NCBI RefSeq assembly: GCF_001368915.1
Contig: NZ_CSTE01000003.1
Span: 62,001-126,000, forward strand
DNA: 64,000 nt
Source of the DNA: Haloferax massiliensis
GTDB taxonomy: Archaea; Halobacteriota; Halobacteria; Halobacteriales; Haloferacaceae
Reading direction: 5' to 3'
Shown here: positions 34,582 through 42,920 of the stretch, in pieces
How positions within the stretch are numbered: position 1 is the first letter of the stretch
Layout: each line of letters starts with the position of its first letter
The notes under the pieces: generated by a model
Database searches by the model: none
What the model was told of the DNA's origin: nothing
Seen by the model: the letters and a program-made list of their open reading frames with translations, nothing else
Translations under genes and position numbers: made by a program

Positions 34582-34705
34582 CCGCCGACTCGCCGACACC
34601 GGCGGCCGCGACGCGCCCGTCTCACCACCGTCTTGCCGCCATCTCCCCGACGCGGACGGGGTTGAACGCAGAACAATAATATCGTTGCACTTCTGATTAC
34701 GGTTC

Positions 34706-35200
34706 ATGGACGAGAAGGACCTTCGAATCCTCAAGGCCATCGGGACGCTCGAATCGGGGAGTCCCGACCGGATAACCGAGGAGACGGGCATCCCGAAGTC
34801 GACGGTTCACTACCGCCTCGAACGGCTCCAAGAACAGGGCATCATCAAGAACGACATCTTCGACGTCGACTTCGAGAAAGCCGGGCTGAACCTCACGCTC
34901 ATCACCGAGGTCTGGGCCGAGTACGGCTCTGAGTACCACAAGGAGGTCGGCGACAAACTCGGCGAGGTCCCCGGCGTCAATCAGGTGTACTTCACGCTCG
35001 GCGACACCGACTTCGTCCTGATTTCGCACCTCGCCTCGCGCGGGATGGTCGAAGACCTCATCTCGGAGTTCGAGGAGATAGACGAGATTTCGCGGACGAG
35101 CTCGACGTTCGTCATCACGACCATCAAGGACGAGCCGAACCCGCTGAACGACTACGAACTCGAAGAACTGAAAGCGGCGCTCCTCCCCGACGTGTCGTAA
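34706..35200 (+). CDS. Lrp/AsnC-family transcriptional regulator 1
   Basis: A 164-residue regulator: N-terminal helix-turn-helix (ITEETGIPKSTVHYRLERL, about residues 23-42) and C-terminal RAM/effector domain (VPGVNQVYFTLGDTDFVLIS). A TATA-like AATAATATCG lies about 27 bp before the ATG, so the gene is probably leaderless. It is separated by 124 bp from the cobalt operon and convergent with the permease. It likely controls the neighbouring permease, dehydrogenase and aminotransferase. The 9-mer CAGAACAAT just before its TATA box is shared with the aminotransferase promoter. Confidence 0.85.
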   Translation: MDEKDLRILKAIGTLESGSPDRITEETGIPKSTVHYRLERLQEQGIIKNDIFDVDFEKAGLNLTLITEVWAEYGSEYHKEVGDKLGEVPGVNQVYFTLGDTDFVLISHLASRGMVEDLISEFEEIDEISRTSSTFVITTIKDEPNPLNDYELEELKAALLPDVS

Positions 35201-35326
35201 CGCGGTCCGCGCCGACTCCCCGGGTGCGACGAGTCGCACCCGCGATGCGTTCGACCCGCATCCGCGTCCGTGTCCGCATCGCGGCTGAACCCGCACCGAC
35301 ACCGCGCTTCGACCGCCGGAAGCGAA

Positions 35327-36724
35327 TCAGTCTTCGAGCTGCTGGGCGCTCAGGTGCGCCTTGGCCTCCGTCCGGGTCGGGAGCCCGCCGGCGACGGCCA
35401 GCAGGACGACGCCGAGCAGGCACCAGCCGCCGACCATCGCCCACTCGTAGGGCCACGCCAGCGCCGAGGGCGAGCCGGGGAGGTAGAGGCCGACGAAGAA
35501 CACCGTCAACAGCAGGCCGAGCGCGCCGACCGCGTAGCCCGCCGGAAGCTTGAACGGCCGGTCGAAGTCGGGGTCGCGGTACCGGAGCACGAGGAACGAG
35601 ACGACGACGAGGAGCCACGCCGTCACCATGCCGAGGCCGCCGGCGTTGACGACCCACACGAGCATCTGCTCGCCGAACAGGGGCGCGAGCGCCGCCAGCC
35701 CGCCGACGAGCACGATTGCGGTCGACGGCGTGTCGTGGTCGTCGTGGATCGTCGCGAGCCGCTCGGGGAGCATGTTCGAGTCGGCCATGGCGTAGATGGC
35801 GCGGCTGGCTCCGAGGACGAAACCGTTCCAGCTCGTGAGGATGCCCGCGAGGCCGGCCAGCGCCATGATGCGGCCGATGGTCACGCTGTCGAACGCGATT
35901 TCCATCGCCGTCGCGGCGGGGAGCGAACTCTCGACGAGCGTCGCGCCCGTGGCGACCTGCCCGGCCGCCCAGATGACGGCGATGTAGAACGCGGCGGCGC
36001 AGGCGACCGAGAGCCCGATGAGCCCGCCGAGGAGCTTCGGCGACACGTCGGCCTCGCCCGCGGCCTGCGGAATCACGTCGAAGCCGACGAACATGAACGG
36101 CGTCATGATGGCGACCGTGAACACGCCGCCGATGCCGGCCCCCGCGAGCGGTGGCGAGGACGGCGAGGTGCCGTTGAACAGCGCGCCGAGGAGGAGCGTC
36201 AGGCCGGACAGCGTGATGACGAGCGCGAGAATCGCCTGGAACTGCGCGGCCGGGCGGACGCCCCGGTAATTGAGGTACGTGATAACCACGGAGCCGATGA
36301 CGCCCGTCGCCACCCACGTGCCGTAGACCGGCTGGCCGGCGACCGTCCAGAGTTCGAACACGTTGAACCCGGGGACGATGTACGCGAGGGCGCTCGGGAG
36401 CGCGACCGCCTCGAACGCGACGACGCTGATGTAGCCGAAGATTATCGCCCACGTGCAGACGAACGCGCCGGCCGGCCCCAACGCCCGCATGCTGTAGACG
36501 TGCTCGCCGCCGACGAAGGGCATCGCCGAGGCGAGTTCGCCGTAGATGAGCGAGACGACGGACACCATGAACCCGCCGAGAACGAACGCCGAGATGGCGC
36601 CGGTGACGCCGCTCTGGTCGATGAAGTACCCCGTCTGCACGATCCAACCCCATCCGATCATCGCCCCGAGCGCGAGCACGAACACGTCGCGCTTCGAGAG
36701 GACGCGTGAGAGTTCTCCTGTCAT
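35327..36724 (-). CDS. APC-family amino acid permease
   Basis: A 465-residue membrane protein with about twelve hydrophobic segments. The first (VFVLALGAMIGWGWIVQTG) contains the glycine-rich substrate loop typical of the amino acid-polyamine-organocation superfamily. The chosen ATG 36724 gives MTGELSRVLSKRD; two in-frame ATGs lie 15 and 21 bp upstream. The cargo is unknown, but the nearby semialdehyde dehydrogenase and aminotransferase suggest GABA or a related omega-amino acid. Confidence 0.85.
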   Translation of the reverse strand: MTGELSRVLSKRDVFVLALGAMIGWGWIVQTGYFIDQSGVTGAISAFVLGGFMVSVVSLIYGELASAMPFVGGEHVYSMRALGPAGAFVCTWAIIFGYISVVAFEAVALPSALAYIVPGFNVFELWTVAGQPVYGTWVATGVIGSVVITYLNYRGVRPAAQFQAILALVITLSGLTLLLGALFNGTSPSSPPLAGAGIGGVFTVAIMTPFMFVGFDVIPQAAGEADVSPKLLGGLIGLSVACAAAFYIAVIWAAGQVATGATLVESSLPAATAMEIAFDSVTIGRIMALAGLAGILTSWNGFVLGASRAIYAMADSNMLPERLATIHDDHDTPSTAIVLVGGLAALAPLFGEQMLVWVVNAGGLGMVTAWLLVVVSFLVLRYRDPDFDRPFKLPAGYAVGALGLLLTVFFVGLYLPGSPSALAWPYEWAMVGGWCLLGVVLLAVAGGLPTRTEAKAHLSAQQLED

Positions 36725-37003
36725 GGTTATGATTGACATCACCACATTCTAACTTACCCACTATATATCTTACTGTGTTCAATTTTTAGAGAAAATTAGG
36801 GACACAGTTCAATAGATAATCATGGTCTGGAACGACAAACTGGCCGACGATTCACCGGAAAATCGCCAAACGGCCGGCGGTTCGAATGGTAGTCAACTCG
36901 TCGAGCGGAAAGAAAAGCCGAGAACGCTCGATTCACCTTCCGGGCGGTCGTCGCGGCCGCCGCGCCGGTGTCGCTCCGGGCGTCGGGTCGGGTGCCGGCT
37001 CGG
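36725..37003. promoter_or_regulatory. Promoter region of the permease gene with CTGTGT motifs
   Basis: TATA-like CTATATATC lies at 36761-36769, 40 bp before the permease start on the minus strand. ACTGTGTTCAA (36772-36782) and, inverted, ACACAGTTCAAT (36802-36813) lie just upstream of it. The remainder to 37003 holds only the 3' flank of the dehydrogenase gene; a plus-strand frame from 36822 looks non-coding. Confidence 0.5.
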
Positions 37004-38383
37004 TTACTCGTCGGCGGGCGCGTCCTCGACCCGGACCGTCTTCGTGTTGACGAACTCCAGAATCCCGTGCCGGGAGAGTTCGGTCCCGTAGCCCGAGTCT
37101 TTCGTCCCGCTGAACGGGACTCGCGGGTCCGACGCGACGACGTTGTTGACGGCGACGTTGCCCGCGGTGAGTCTCTCCGTGAGCGCCTCGCCGCGCTCGG
37201 CGTCGGCCGTCCAGACGCTCGCGCCGAGGCCGTAGGGCGTGTCGTTCGCCACGCGGACCGCCGCAGATTCGTCTTCGACCTCGATGACCGTGGCGACGGG
37301 GCCGAACAGCTCCTCGGTCCTCGCGGGTGCGTCTTCGGGCACGTCGGTTAGCACCGTCGGCGGATAGTAGTGGCCGGGTCGGTCGAGCGGTTCGCCGCCG
37401 AGGCGGAGCGTCGCGCCGGCCTCGACGGACGCCGCGACCTGCTCGTGGAGCGTCTCCATGAGGTCCGCTCGGGCCTGCGGCCCCACGTCGGTCTCGGGGT
37501 CGGTGGGGTCGCCGACGGTCAGCGCGCGCATCTCCTCGGTGAAGCGCTCGACGAACTCGTCGTAGACGGCCTCGTGGACGACAAAGCGCTTCGCGGCGAT
37601 ACACGACTGGCCGTTGTTCTGGGTCCGCGCCCGCGCGGCCCGCTTCGCGGTCGATTCGAGCGGCGCGTCGTCGAGGACGACGAAGGGGTCGCTCCCGCCG
37701 AGTTCGAGCACCGTCGGCTTGAGTTCGCGGCCGCTCGTCTCCGCGACGGCCCGCCCGGCGCGGGTGCTCCCCGTCAGACTCACGCCGCGAACCCGGTCGT
37801 CTTCGATGACGCCGGCGACGCGCTCGGCGGAAATCTGCAGCGAGGTGAACACGTCGTCCGGATAGCCCGCCCGCTCGAAGACGGAGGCGATTGCGTCGGC
37901 ACAGCCGAAGACGTTCGGCGCGTGCTTGAGCACCGCGACGTTGCCGGCGGTGATGTGCGGGGCCGCGAACCGGAACACCTGCCAGAACGGGAAGTTCCAC
38001 GGCATCACCGCGAGCACCGGGCCGATGGGCTCGTAGGAGACGTACGTCTTCGACCCCGGCGCGGTGCCGATGTGTTCGTCCTGTAGGAACTCGGCGGCGT
38101 GTTCAGCGTAGTAGTCGCAGACCCACGCGCACTTTTCGACCTCCGAGGCCGCCTGCTCTATGGGCTTTCCCATCTCCTCTGTCATCAGTTCCGCGTACTC
38201 CTCGCTGTGCTCGCGCAGCACGTCGGCGGCGGCCGCGAGCAACTTCTCGCGCCGCGAAATCGGCGTCTCGCGCCACGATTCGAACCGGTCCCACGCGGCG
38301 TCCAAGCGCGCGTCGACAGTCGCCTCGTCGTGCTCCTCGTGCGTCTCGATGACCTCCTCGGTCGCGGGGTTGATGGATTTCAT
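37004..38383 (-). CDS. Semialdehyde dehydrogenase (GabD/ALDH family)
   Basis: A 459-residue NAD(P)-dependent aldehyde dehydrogenase resembling succinate-semialdehyde dehydrogenases: MPWNFPFWQVFRFA, SLTGSTRAGRAVAE, VLELGGSDPFVV (general base), NNGQSCIAAKRF (nucleophile) and EELFGPVATV. Start ATG 38383 begins MKSINPATEEVIETHEEHD, the usual N-terminus; the longer frame to 38500 crosses the promoter. With the divergent class III aminotransferase it forms a plausible omega-amino acid route (amine to semialdehyde to acid). Substrate is inferred. Confidence 0.85.
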   Translation of the reverse strand: MKSINPATEEVIETHEEHDEATVDARLDAAWDRFESWRETPISRREKLLAAAADVLREHSEEYAELMTEEMGKPIEQAASEVEKCAWVCDYYAEHAAEFLQDEHIGTAPGSKTYVSYEPIGPVLAVMPWNFPFWQVFRFAAPHITAGNVAVLKHAPNVFGCADAIASVFERAGYPDDVFTSLQISAERVAGVIEDDRVRGVSLTGSTRAGRAVAETSGRELKPTVLELGGSDPFVVLDDAPLESTAKRAARARTQNNGQSCIAAKRFVVHEAVYDEFVERFTEEMRALTVGDPTDPETDVGPQARADLMETLHEQVAASVEAGATLRLGGEPLDRPGHYYPPTVLTDVPEDAPARTEELFGPVATVIEVEDESAAVRVANDTPYGLGASVWTADAERGEALTERLTAGNVAVNNVVASDPRVPFSGTKDSGYGTELSRHGILEFVNTKTVRVEDAPADE

Positions 38384-38640
38384 GGTCGGCTCTCGGGAGC
38401 GCGGCGGTCGCTCGCGGCTCCCGCTTGGCTCCACCGTCGCCCCATATGTTGATAAATGTTCCATCTGTGTCTGAATGTTTGGACTGTGTTCAAAACCCAT
38501 CGGTGACGAACGCAGTCGAGTACGTGGTCACCAGCTACGTTCGAGTCTGGAGCACCGGTTTCGACCCGATACAATCGGTGTTTTCTGAACTTTATCCTAC
38601 ACAGAACAATTTATTAGGATTCAGTTTAGAATCTGTGTTC
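38384..38640. promoter_or_regulatory. Divergent promoter region dehydrogenase / aminotransferase
   Basis: 257 bp between two divergent starts. It holds ACTGTGTTCAA (38483-38493), CTGTGT (38465-38470), ACACAGAACAAT (38599-38610) and CTGTGTTC (38633-38640). The aminotransferase TATA-like TTTATTA is near 38610-38616, about 27 bp before its ATG, so two of the motifs bracket the promoter. Confidence 0.55.
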
Positions 38641-39951
38641 ATGAGAGAACGGACGACGAATTCGTCGGTCGAGGCGGCGTACGACGACTACCTCATGCCG
38701 ATATGGAAATCGCTGAACGTCCCGGTCGAGCGGGCGTCGGGGTGCACGCTCGAAGACTTCGACGGCAACGAGTACCTCGACGTGTTCTCGGGTATCTCGG
38801 TGACCAACGTCGGGCACAACAACGAGGCCGTCGTCGAGGCCGCGACCGAGCAGTTGGAGGAGTTCGTCCACGGCTGTTCGTACGTCCACCCGAACCGGCC
38901 GGTGGCCGACCTCGCCGAGACCATCGCCGAGGTGACGCCCGGCGACCTTCAGAAGACCTTCTTCTGTAACTCCGGCACCGAGGCCGTCGAGGGGGCCATC
39001 AAGCTCGCCCGGAAGTACACCGGCTCGAAGGAGGTCATCTCGCTGGAGATGGGTTTCCACGGCCGCACCCTCGGAAGCCTCGCGCTCACTGGCAACAGGG
39101 CCTACAAGCAGGACATGGCCCCGACCATCAACGACGTGGCGCACACCGCGCCGCCGTACGCCTACCGGTGTCCCCGCTGTGACGGCGACACCTGCGGCGC
39201 GGACTGCGCCGACGCGCTCGAACGGGTCATCGGCTCGCACACCAGCGGCGACCTCGCGGCGGTCGTCGTCGAACCCGTCATGGGCGAGGCCGGCATCGTC
39301 GTCCCCTCGGAGGCGTGGCTCAAGCGCGTCCGGGACATCGCCCACGACCACGGCGCGCTCCTCATCGCCGACGAGGTCCAGACCGGCTACGGCCGCACCG
39401 GCGAGCTGTTCGCCAGCGAGCACTTCGGCGTCGAACCCGACATTCTGACGCAGGCGAAGGGCATCGCCAACGGCCTGCCCCTCGGCGCGTTCACGGCTTC
39501 CGCGGAAATCGCGGACGCGTTCGGCTCCGGCGACCACCTCTCGACGTTCGGCGGCAACCCCGTCGCCTGCGCGGCCGCGCTGGCGACTATCGAGGAACTG
39601 CAGAACGGCATCATCGACAACGCCCGCGAGAACGGCGAGTGGCTCTCGGCCGAACTCGCCACGCTCGAATCCGACTACGACGTGGTCGGCGAGGCCCGCG
39701 GCCTCGGGCTGATGCAGGGCATCGAACTCGTCGACCCGGAAAAGTCGGGCCCGCAACACGTCGCACCGGCTCCTGACAAGGAACTCGCGGCCGCGGTCGG
39801 AGACCACCTCCGCGAGGAGTCCAACGTCGTCATGGGCGTCGGCGGCTACTACAAGAACGTCATGCGCTTCCAGCCCCCGCTGACGATTTCGCGGGCGCAA
39901 CTCGGCGAGGCCGTCGACGCGCTCCGCGTCGCGCTGGACGACCTGGCCTAA
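38641..39951 (+). CDS. Class III aminotransferase (GABA/omega-amino acid type)
   Basis: A 436-residue PLP aminotransferase with FCNSGTEAVEGAIKLARKY, SLEMGFHGRTLGSLALTG, cofactor aspartate in LLIADEVQTGYGRTG and PLP lysine in LTQAKGIANGLPLGAF. A short cysteine cluster CPRCDGDTCGADC (about residues 178-190) lies in a loop, similar to loops seen in archaeal relatives. ATG 38641 is favoured by a TATA-like element about 27 bp upstream. With the divergent dehydrogenase it suggests GABA, ornithine or beta-alanine breakdown; which one cannot be read from sequence. Confidence 0.85.
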   Translation: MRERTTNSSVEAAYDDYLMPIWKSLNVPVERASGCTLEDFDGNEYLDVFSGISVTNVGHNNEAVVEAATEQLEEFVHGCSYVHPNRPVADLAETIAEVTPGDLQKTFFCNSGTEAVEGAIKLARKYTGSKEVISLEMGFHGRTLGSLALTGNRAYKQDMAPTINDVAHTAPPYAYRCPRCDGDTCGADCADALERVIGSHTSGDLAAVVVEPVMGEAGIVVPSEAWLKRVRDIAHDHGALLIADEVQTGYGRTGELFASEHFGVEPDILTQAKGIANGLPLGAFTASAEIADAFGSGDHLSTFGGNPVACAAALATIEELQNGIIDNARENGEWLSAELATLESDYDVVGEARGLGLMQGIELVDPEKSGPQHVAPAPDKELAAAVGDHLREESNVVMGVGGYYKNVMRFQPPLTISRAQLGEAVDALRVALDDLA

Positions 39952-39984
39952 ACGAGAGTCCTCCGTACCGCGCTCCCGACCGAT

Positions 39985-40515
39985 TCAGGGGCGGTCCAGC
40001 TCTTTGTCCCACGCCTTCCACGTCTTCAGAAGCGGGATGATGGTGTAGTCGTCGACGATGTCCTCGCCGTCGAAGAGGTCCCAGACGTACTCTTTCAGCG
40101 CGTTCAGGTCGGTGTGCCACGCGCTGAAGACGAGGTCGTACTCGCCGAGACAGGAACTCGCGTTGTAGACGAGTCCCTCGTCGATGAGCATCGCGATGAA
40201 CTCGGTTCGCACCTCGGACGAGACGTGCTGGTCGAACGAGACGAGTATCTGCGCGTCGGCGAGGTCGGCCTCCTGGAGGACGATGACCGCGAGGATTTCG
40301 AGCACGTCGCTCTCCTGAAGGTTCTCGCGGCGGCGACGGACCGCGGTCCGGGAGAGTCCGACGCGCTCGGCGAGTTCGGTGTCGGAGATGCGGCCGTTCT
40401 CGTTGAGCGCGCGGAATATCTCGTAGTCGTGCTCGTCGAGGTAGTTTTCGAGGACCGCCTCCGGCGTGTTCGGGTCGGACGGGGCGTCGGCGGACGTGAG
40501 GTCGGGGTTTTCCAT
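39985..40515 (-). CDS. Lrp/AsnC-family transcriptional regulator 2
   Basis: A 176-residue regulator with an acidic 25-residue lead, helix-turn-helix ISDTELAERVGLSRTAVRRR (about residues 47-66) and a C-terminal effector domain ending TIIPLLKTWKAWDKELDRP. ATG 40515 starts MENPDLTSADAP; the frame to 40581 reaches into the promoter. Convergent with the aminotransferase, 33 bp apart. Together with regulator 1 it brackets the amino acid genes, so both may respond to the same amino acid. Confidence 0.83.
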   Translation of the reverse strand: MENPDLTSADAPSDPNTPEAVLENYLDEHDYEIFRALNENGRISDTELAERVGLSRTAVRRRRENLQESDVLEILAVIVLQEADLADAQILVSFDQHVSSEVRTEFIAMLIDEGLVYNASSCLGEYDLVFSAWHTDLNALKEYVWDLFDGEDIVDDYTIIPLLKTWKAWDKELDRP

Positions 40516-40719
40516 GGTCGGATATATTTTCGGGGTTCGATTTGAAACTGCTGGTGGCGTAAACGTATCAAAACGACACAAGAGCTGTGCCGAATCGGCT
40601 AGTTCGCGGCTTGTGGTGTGTGGGTGACGAGTTGTTCGATTGTGGGACGCCGCGGGGACCGCGGCACCGGGGGCGGTTCAGCGGTTACGTCGGCCGGTAC
40701 GGTTGCGGCGACCGCGTCG

Positions 40720-41835
40720 TCACCACCCCGTCTCGTCCCGCGGAAGCGGGTCGTACGGAACCTCGTACCCGAACGCTTCGGGGCCGATGACGTCGAGCGC
40801 CTCGGGCGTCGTGAGCAGTTCGGGCGCGGGCACGCCGAGGACGCGGACGCGCTGGCCGTACCGCAGGGCGTCGGTCGTGACCGGCGCGCCGGTGTCGGTG
40901 TCGACCAGACAGATGAGGTCCGGGACCGTCGTGCGGAGGTCGCCGTCGTCGTCGCGGGCGACGAGGAACTCGTTTTGGAACTCGATTTCGAGGGTCGCGT
41001 CCTCGTCTATCCCGGCGAGCGTGACGCTCCCGAGCGCGAAGCCGTCGCGGTTGCGTCGGTGGACGTCCACGATTTTCCCGGCGAACAGCTCCTCGCCGCC
41101 GAGGAGTTCGCGGCCGGCGTCGACGGGGTCGGTGCCGGAGTCGCGGGCGCGTTCGACCGCCCGGCCCAGTTCGGTGGCGAGCGAGACGGTGTGGGGAACC
41201 GCGTACTCCGAGACGAACTCCCCGGTCATGAGCGGGAAGGCGTAGCCCGAGCGGCCGCCCATCTGGACGGTGATTGCCCGCGCGAGGTCTTCGAGGCGCT
41301 TGGCCGAGTCGATGTCCCGGTAGACGACCTGATTGCCGCGCTCGTCGGTCGTCGCCGCGTAGTTCACGGGCGTCCCGTAGATGAAGAACGTGTCCATCTG
41401 GAGTTCGGGGAACGCCCGACCCATGCCGTCGGCGTCGACCACGGGGAGGTCGGTCATCGCCGCCACGCACAGCGGGGCCATGCTGTTCGCCCCGCCGATT
41501 TCGCCGGGGATGAGCGCGTCGACCGTCTCGCCGGAGAGGTCTTCGATGGCGCGAAGCGACTGCACCTCCTCGTCGCCGCCGGCGAACTTCTCGACGCTGA
41601 TGGTGGGCGCGCCCATGCCGCCGACGCTCGCCACGGTGGCGTCCGCGGGGAGGTCCCGCGGGTCGACCAGTTCGACCGAGTCGGGGTAGGCGTCGTCTTC
41701 GAGGAGCGTCTGGAGTCGCAGCCGGCCGAGGCGGGGGTTGCCGCCGCCGCCGGTGCCGAGGATGCCCGCGCCGATGCCGACGGCTTCGAGGTCGTCGAGC
41801 GTTATCTCCGTCAGGTGTGGGATGTCGAAACTCAT
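40720..41835 (-). CDS. DUF917 family protein, copy 1
   Basis: A 371-residue DUF917 protein (family since linked to S-methyl thiohydantoin desulfurase/hydantoinase-like proteins). Visible are IGAGILGTGGGGNPRLGRL near residue 20, ISVEKFAGGDEEVQSL, GANSMAPL and the highly conserved VVDADGMGRAFPELQM. Last gene of a nine-gene operon; its ATG overlaps the stop of copy 2 (ATGA). Together with the hydantoinase A protein it probably forms one enzyme complex acting on a cyclic amide or thiohydantoin brought in by the ABC importer. Substrate unknown. Confidence 0.82.
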   Translation of the reverse strand: MSFDIPHLTEITLDDLEAVGIGAGILGTGGGGNPRLGRLRLQTLLEDDAYPDSVELVDPRDLPADATVASVGGMGAPTISVEKFAGGDEEVQSLRAIEDLSGETVDALIPGEIGGANSMAPLCVAAMTDLPVVDADGMGRAFPELQMDTFFIYGTPVNYAATTDERGNQVVYRDIDSAKRLEDLARAITVQMGGRSGYAFPLMTGEFVSEYAVPHTVSLATELGRAVERARDSGTDPVDAGRELLGGEELFAGKIVDVHRRNRDGFALGSVTLAGIDEDATLEIEFQNEFLVARDDDGDLRTTVPDLICLVDTDTGAPVTTDALRYGQRVRVLGVPAPELLTTPEALDVIGPEAFGYEVPYDPLPRDETGW

Positions 41836-42920
41836 GGGTGGTCCGCGAGTGGTTCGTAGGTCGCGTCGAGGCCGAACGACTGCGGCCCCCACACGTCGAG
41901 CGCGGCGGGCGTCCGCATTATCTCGGGCGTCCGAATGCCGAGCACGCGGACTCGCGCCCCGTATCGGAGGCTCTCTGTCGGAATCGGGCCGCCCGTCTCG
42001 CGGTCGAGGACGGTGATGAGGTCGGGGACGGTCGCCACGTAGCTCCCGTCGACGGTCGCGCCGAGGTTCTCGTTTTGGAACTCGATGCGCATCGCCGACC
42101 CCTCGTCGGAGTCGAGGCCGTCGATATCGACGTGCCCGAAGACGAACCCGCGTTCGGTGCGGCGCTGGACGTCGACGATTTTCCCCTCGAACAGCGACCG
42201 CGCCTCGCCGTAAATCGACTCGCGGGTCACCTCGCGGACGGCGCTCATCGCGTCGTCCTCGGCGAGTCGGAGCGCGCGGCCGAGGTCGCGGGCGAGCGAC
42301 ATCGTGCCCGGAATGGCCGTCTCTTTGACCTGCGCGCCGGTCATGGGGTAGTCGGAGACGTAGCCGACGCCGCCCATTCTGACCGTGACGCCGCGTGCCA
42401 GCCACTCCAACTGGTCGTTGTCTTCCGTCTCGATGAGACAGGTGTTCCCCCGCTCGTCGCTGACGGCCGCGGGCGTCCCGCTGACGCCGTAGATGTTGAA
42501 CGTCTCGTGTTGGAGTTCTGGGAACGCCCGGCCCATGCCGTCGGCGTCGACCACGGGAAGCCCGCGGCGGGCCGCGACGGCGAAGGGGAACGTCGAGTTG
42601 ATGCCGCCGCACTCTATCGGCATCGTCGCGTCGGCGGTCTTTCCGAGTTCGCGCTCGACGCGCTCCAGCGAGGTGACGGCCTCCCGCCCGCTCGGGAGTT
42701 TCTCGACCGAGACGGTCGGCGCGCCCATCTGGGCGGTCGGCACGACGAAGTCCTCGGCGTCCAGTTCGTCCGGGGAGACGAGTTCGACGGGGCCGAACTC
42801 CTCGATTGCCTGCTTCGCGACGAGTTTGCCGACGTGGGGGTCGCCCCCGCCGCCGGTCCCGAGGACGGTCGCGCCGAGCGCGATATCCTCTATCTCCTCG
42901 ACGCCGATTTCGACCGTCAT
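41832..42920 (-). CDS. DUF917 family protein, copy 2
   Basis: A 362-residue paralogue of the flanking DUF917 genes: LGATVLGTGGGGDPHVGKL, VSVEKLPSGREAVTSLE, MPIECGGINSTFPFAVA and VVDADGMGRAFPELQH. Its ATG shares one base with the stop of the hydantoinase gene (TGATG). Sequence differs clearly from copies 1 and 3, so the three are old paralogues rather than a recent duplication. Confidence 0.83.
   Translation of the reverse strand: MTVEIGVEEIEDIALGATVLGTGGGGDPHVGKLVAKQAIEEFGPVELVSPDELDAEDFVVPTAQMGAPTVSVEKLPSGREAVTSLERVERELGKTADATMPIECGGINSTFPFAVAARRGLPVVDADGMGRAFPELQHETFNIYGVSGTPAAVSDERGNTCLIETEDNDQLEWLARGVTVRMGGVGYVSDYPMTGAQVKETAIPGTMSLARDLGRALRLAEDDAMSAVREVTRESIYGEARSLFEGKIVDVQRRTERGFVFGHVDIDGLDSDEGSAMRIEFQNENLGATVDGSYVATVPDLITVLDRETGGPIPTESLRYGARVRVLGIRTPEIMRTPAALDVWGPQSFGLDATYEPLADHP

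Noticed and set aside
36822..37091. Plus-strand 89-codon frame between permease and dehydrogenase
   Set aside because: Composition is basic rather than acidic, there is no family resemblance and it overlaps the dehydrogenase 3' end.
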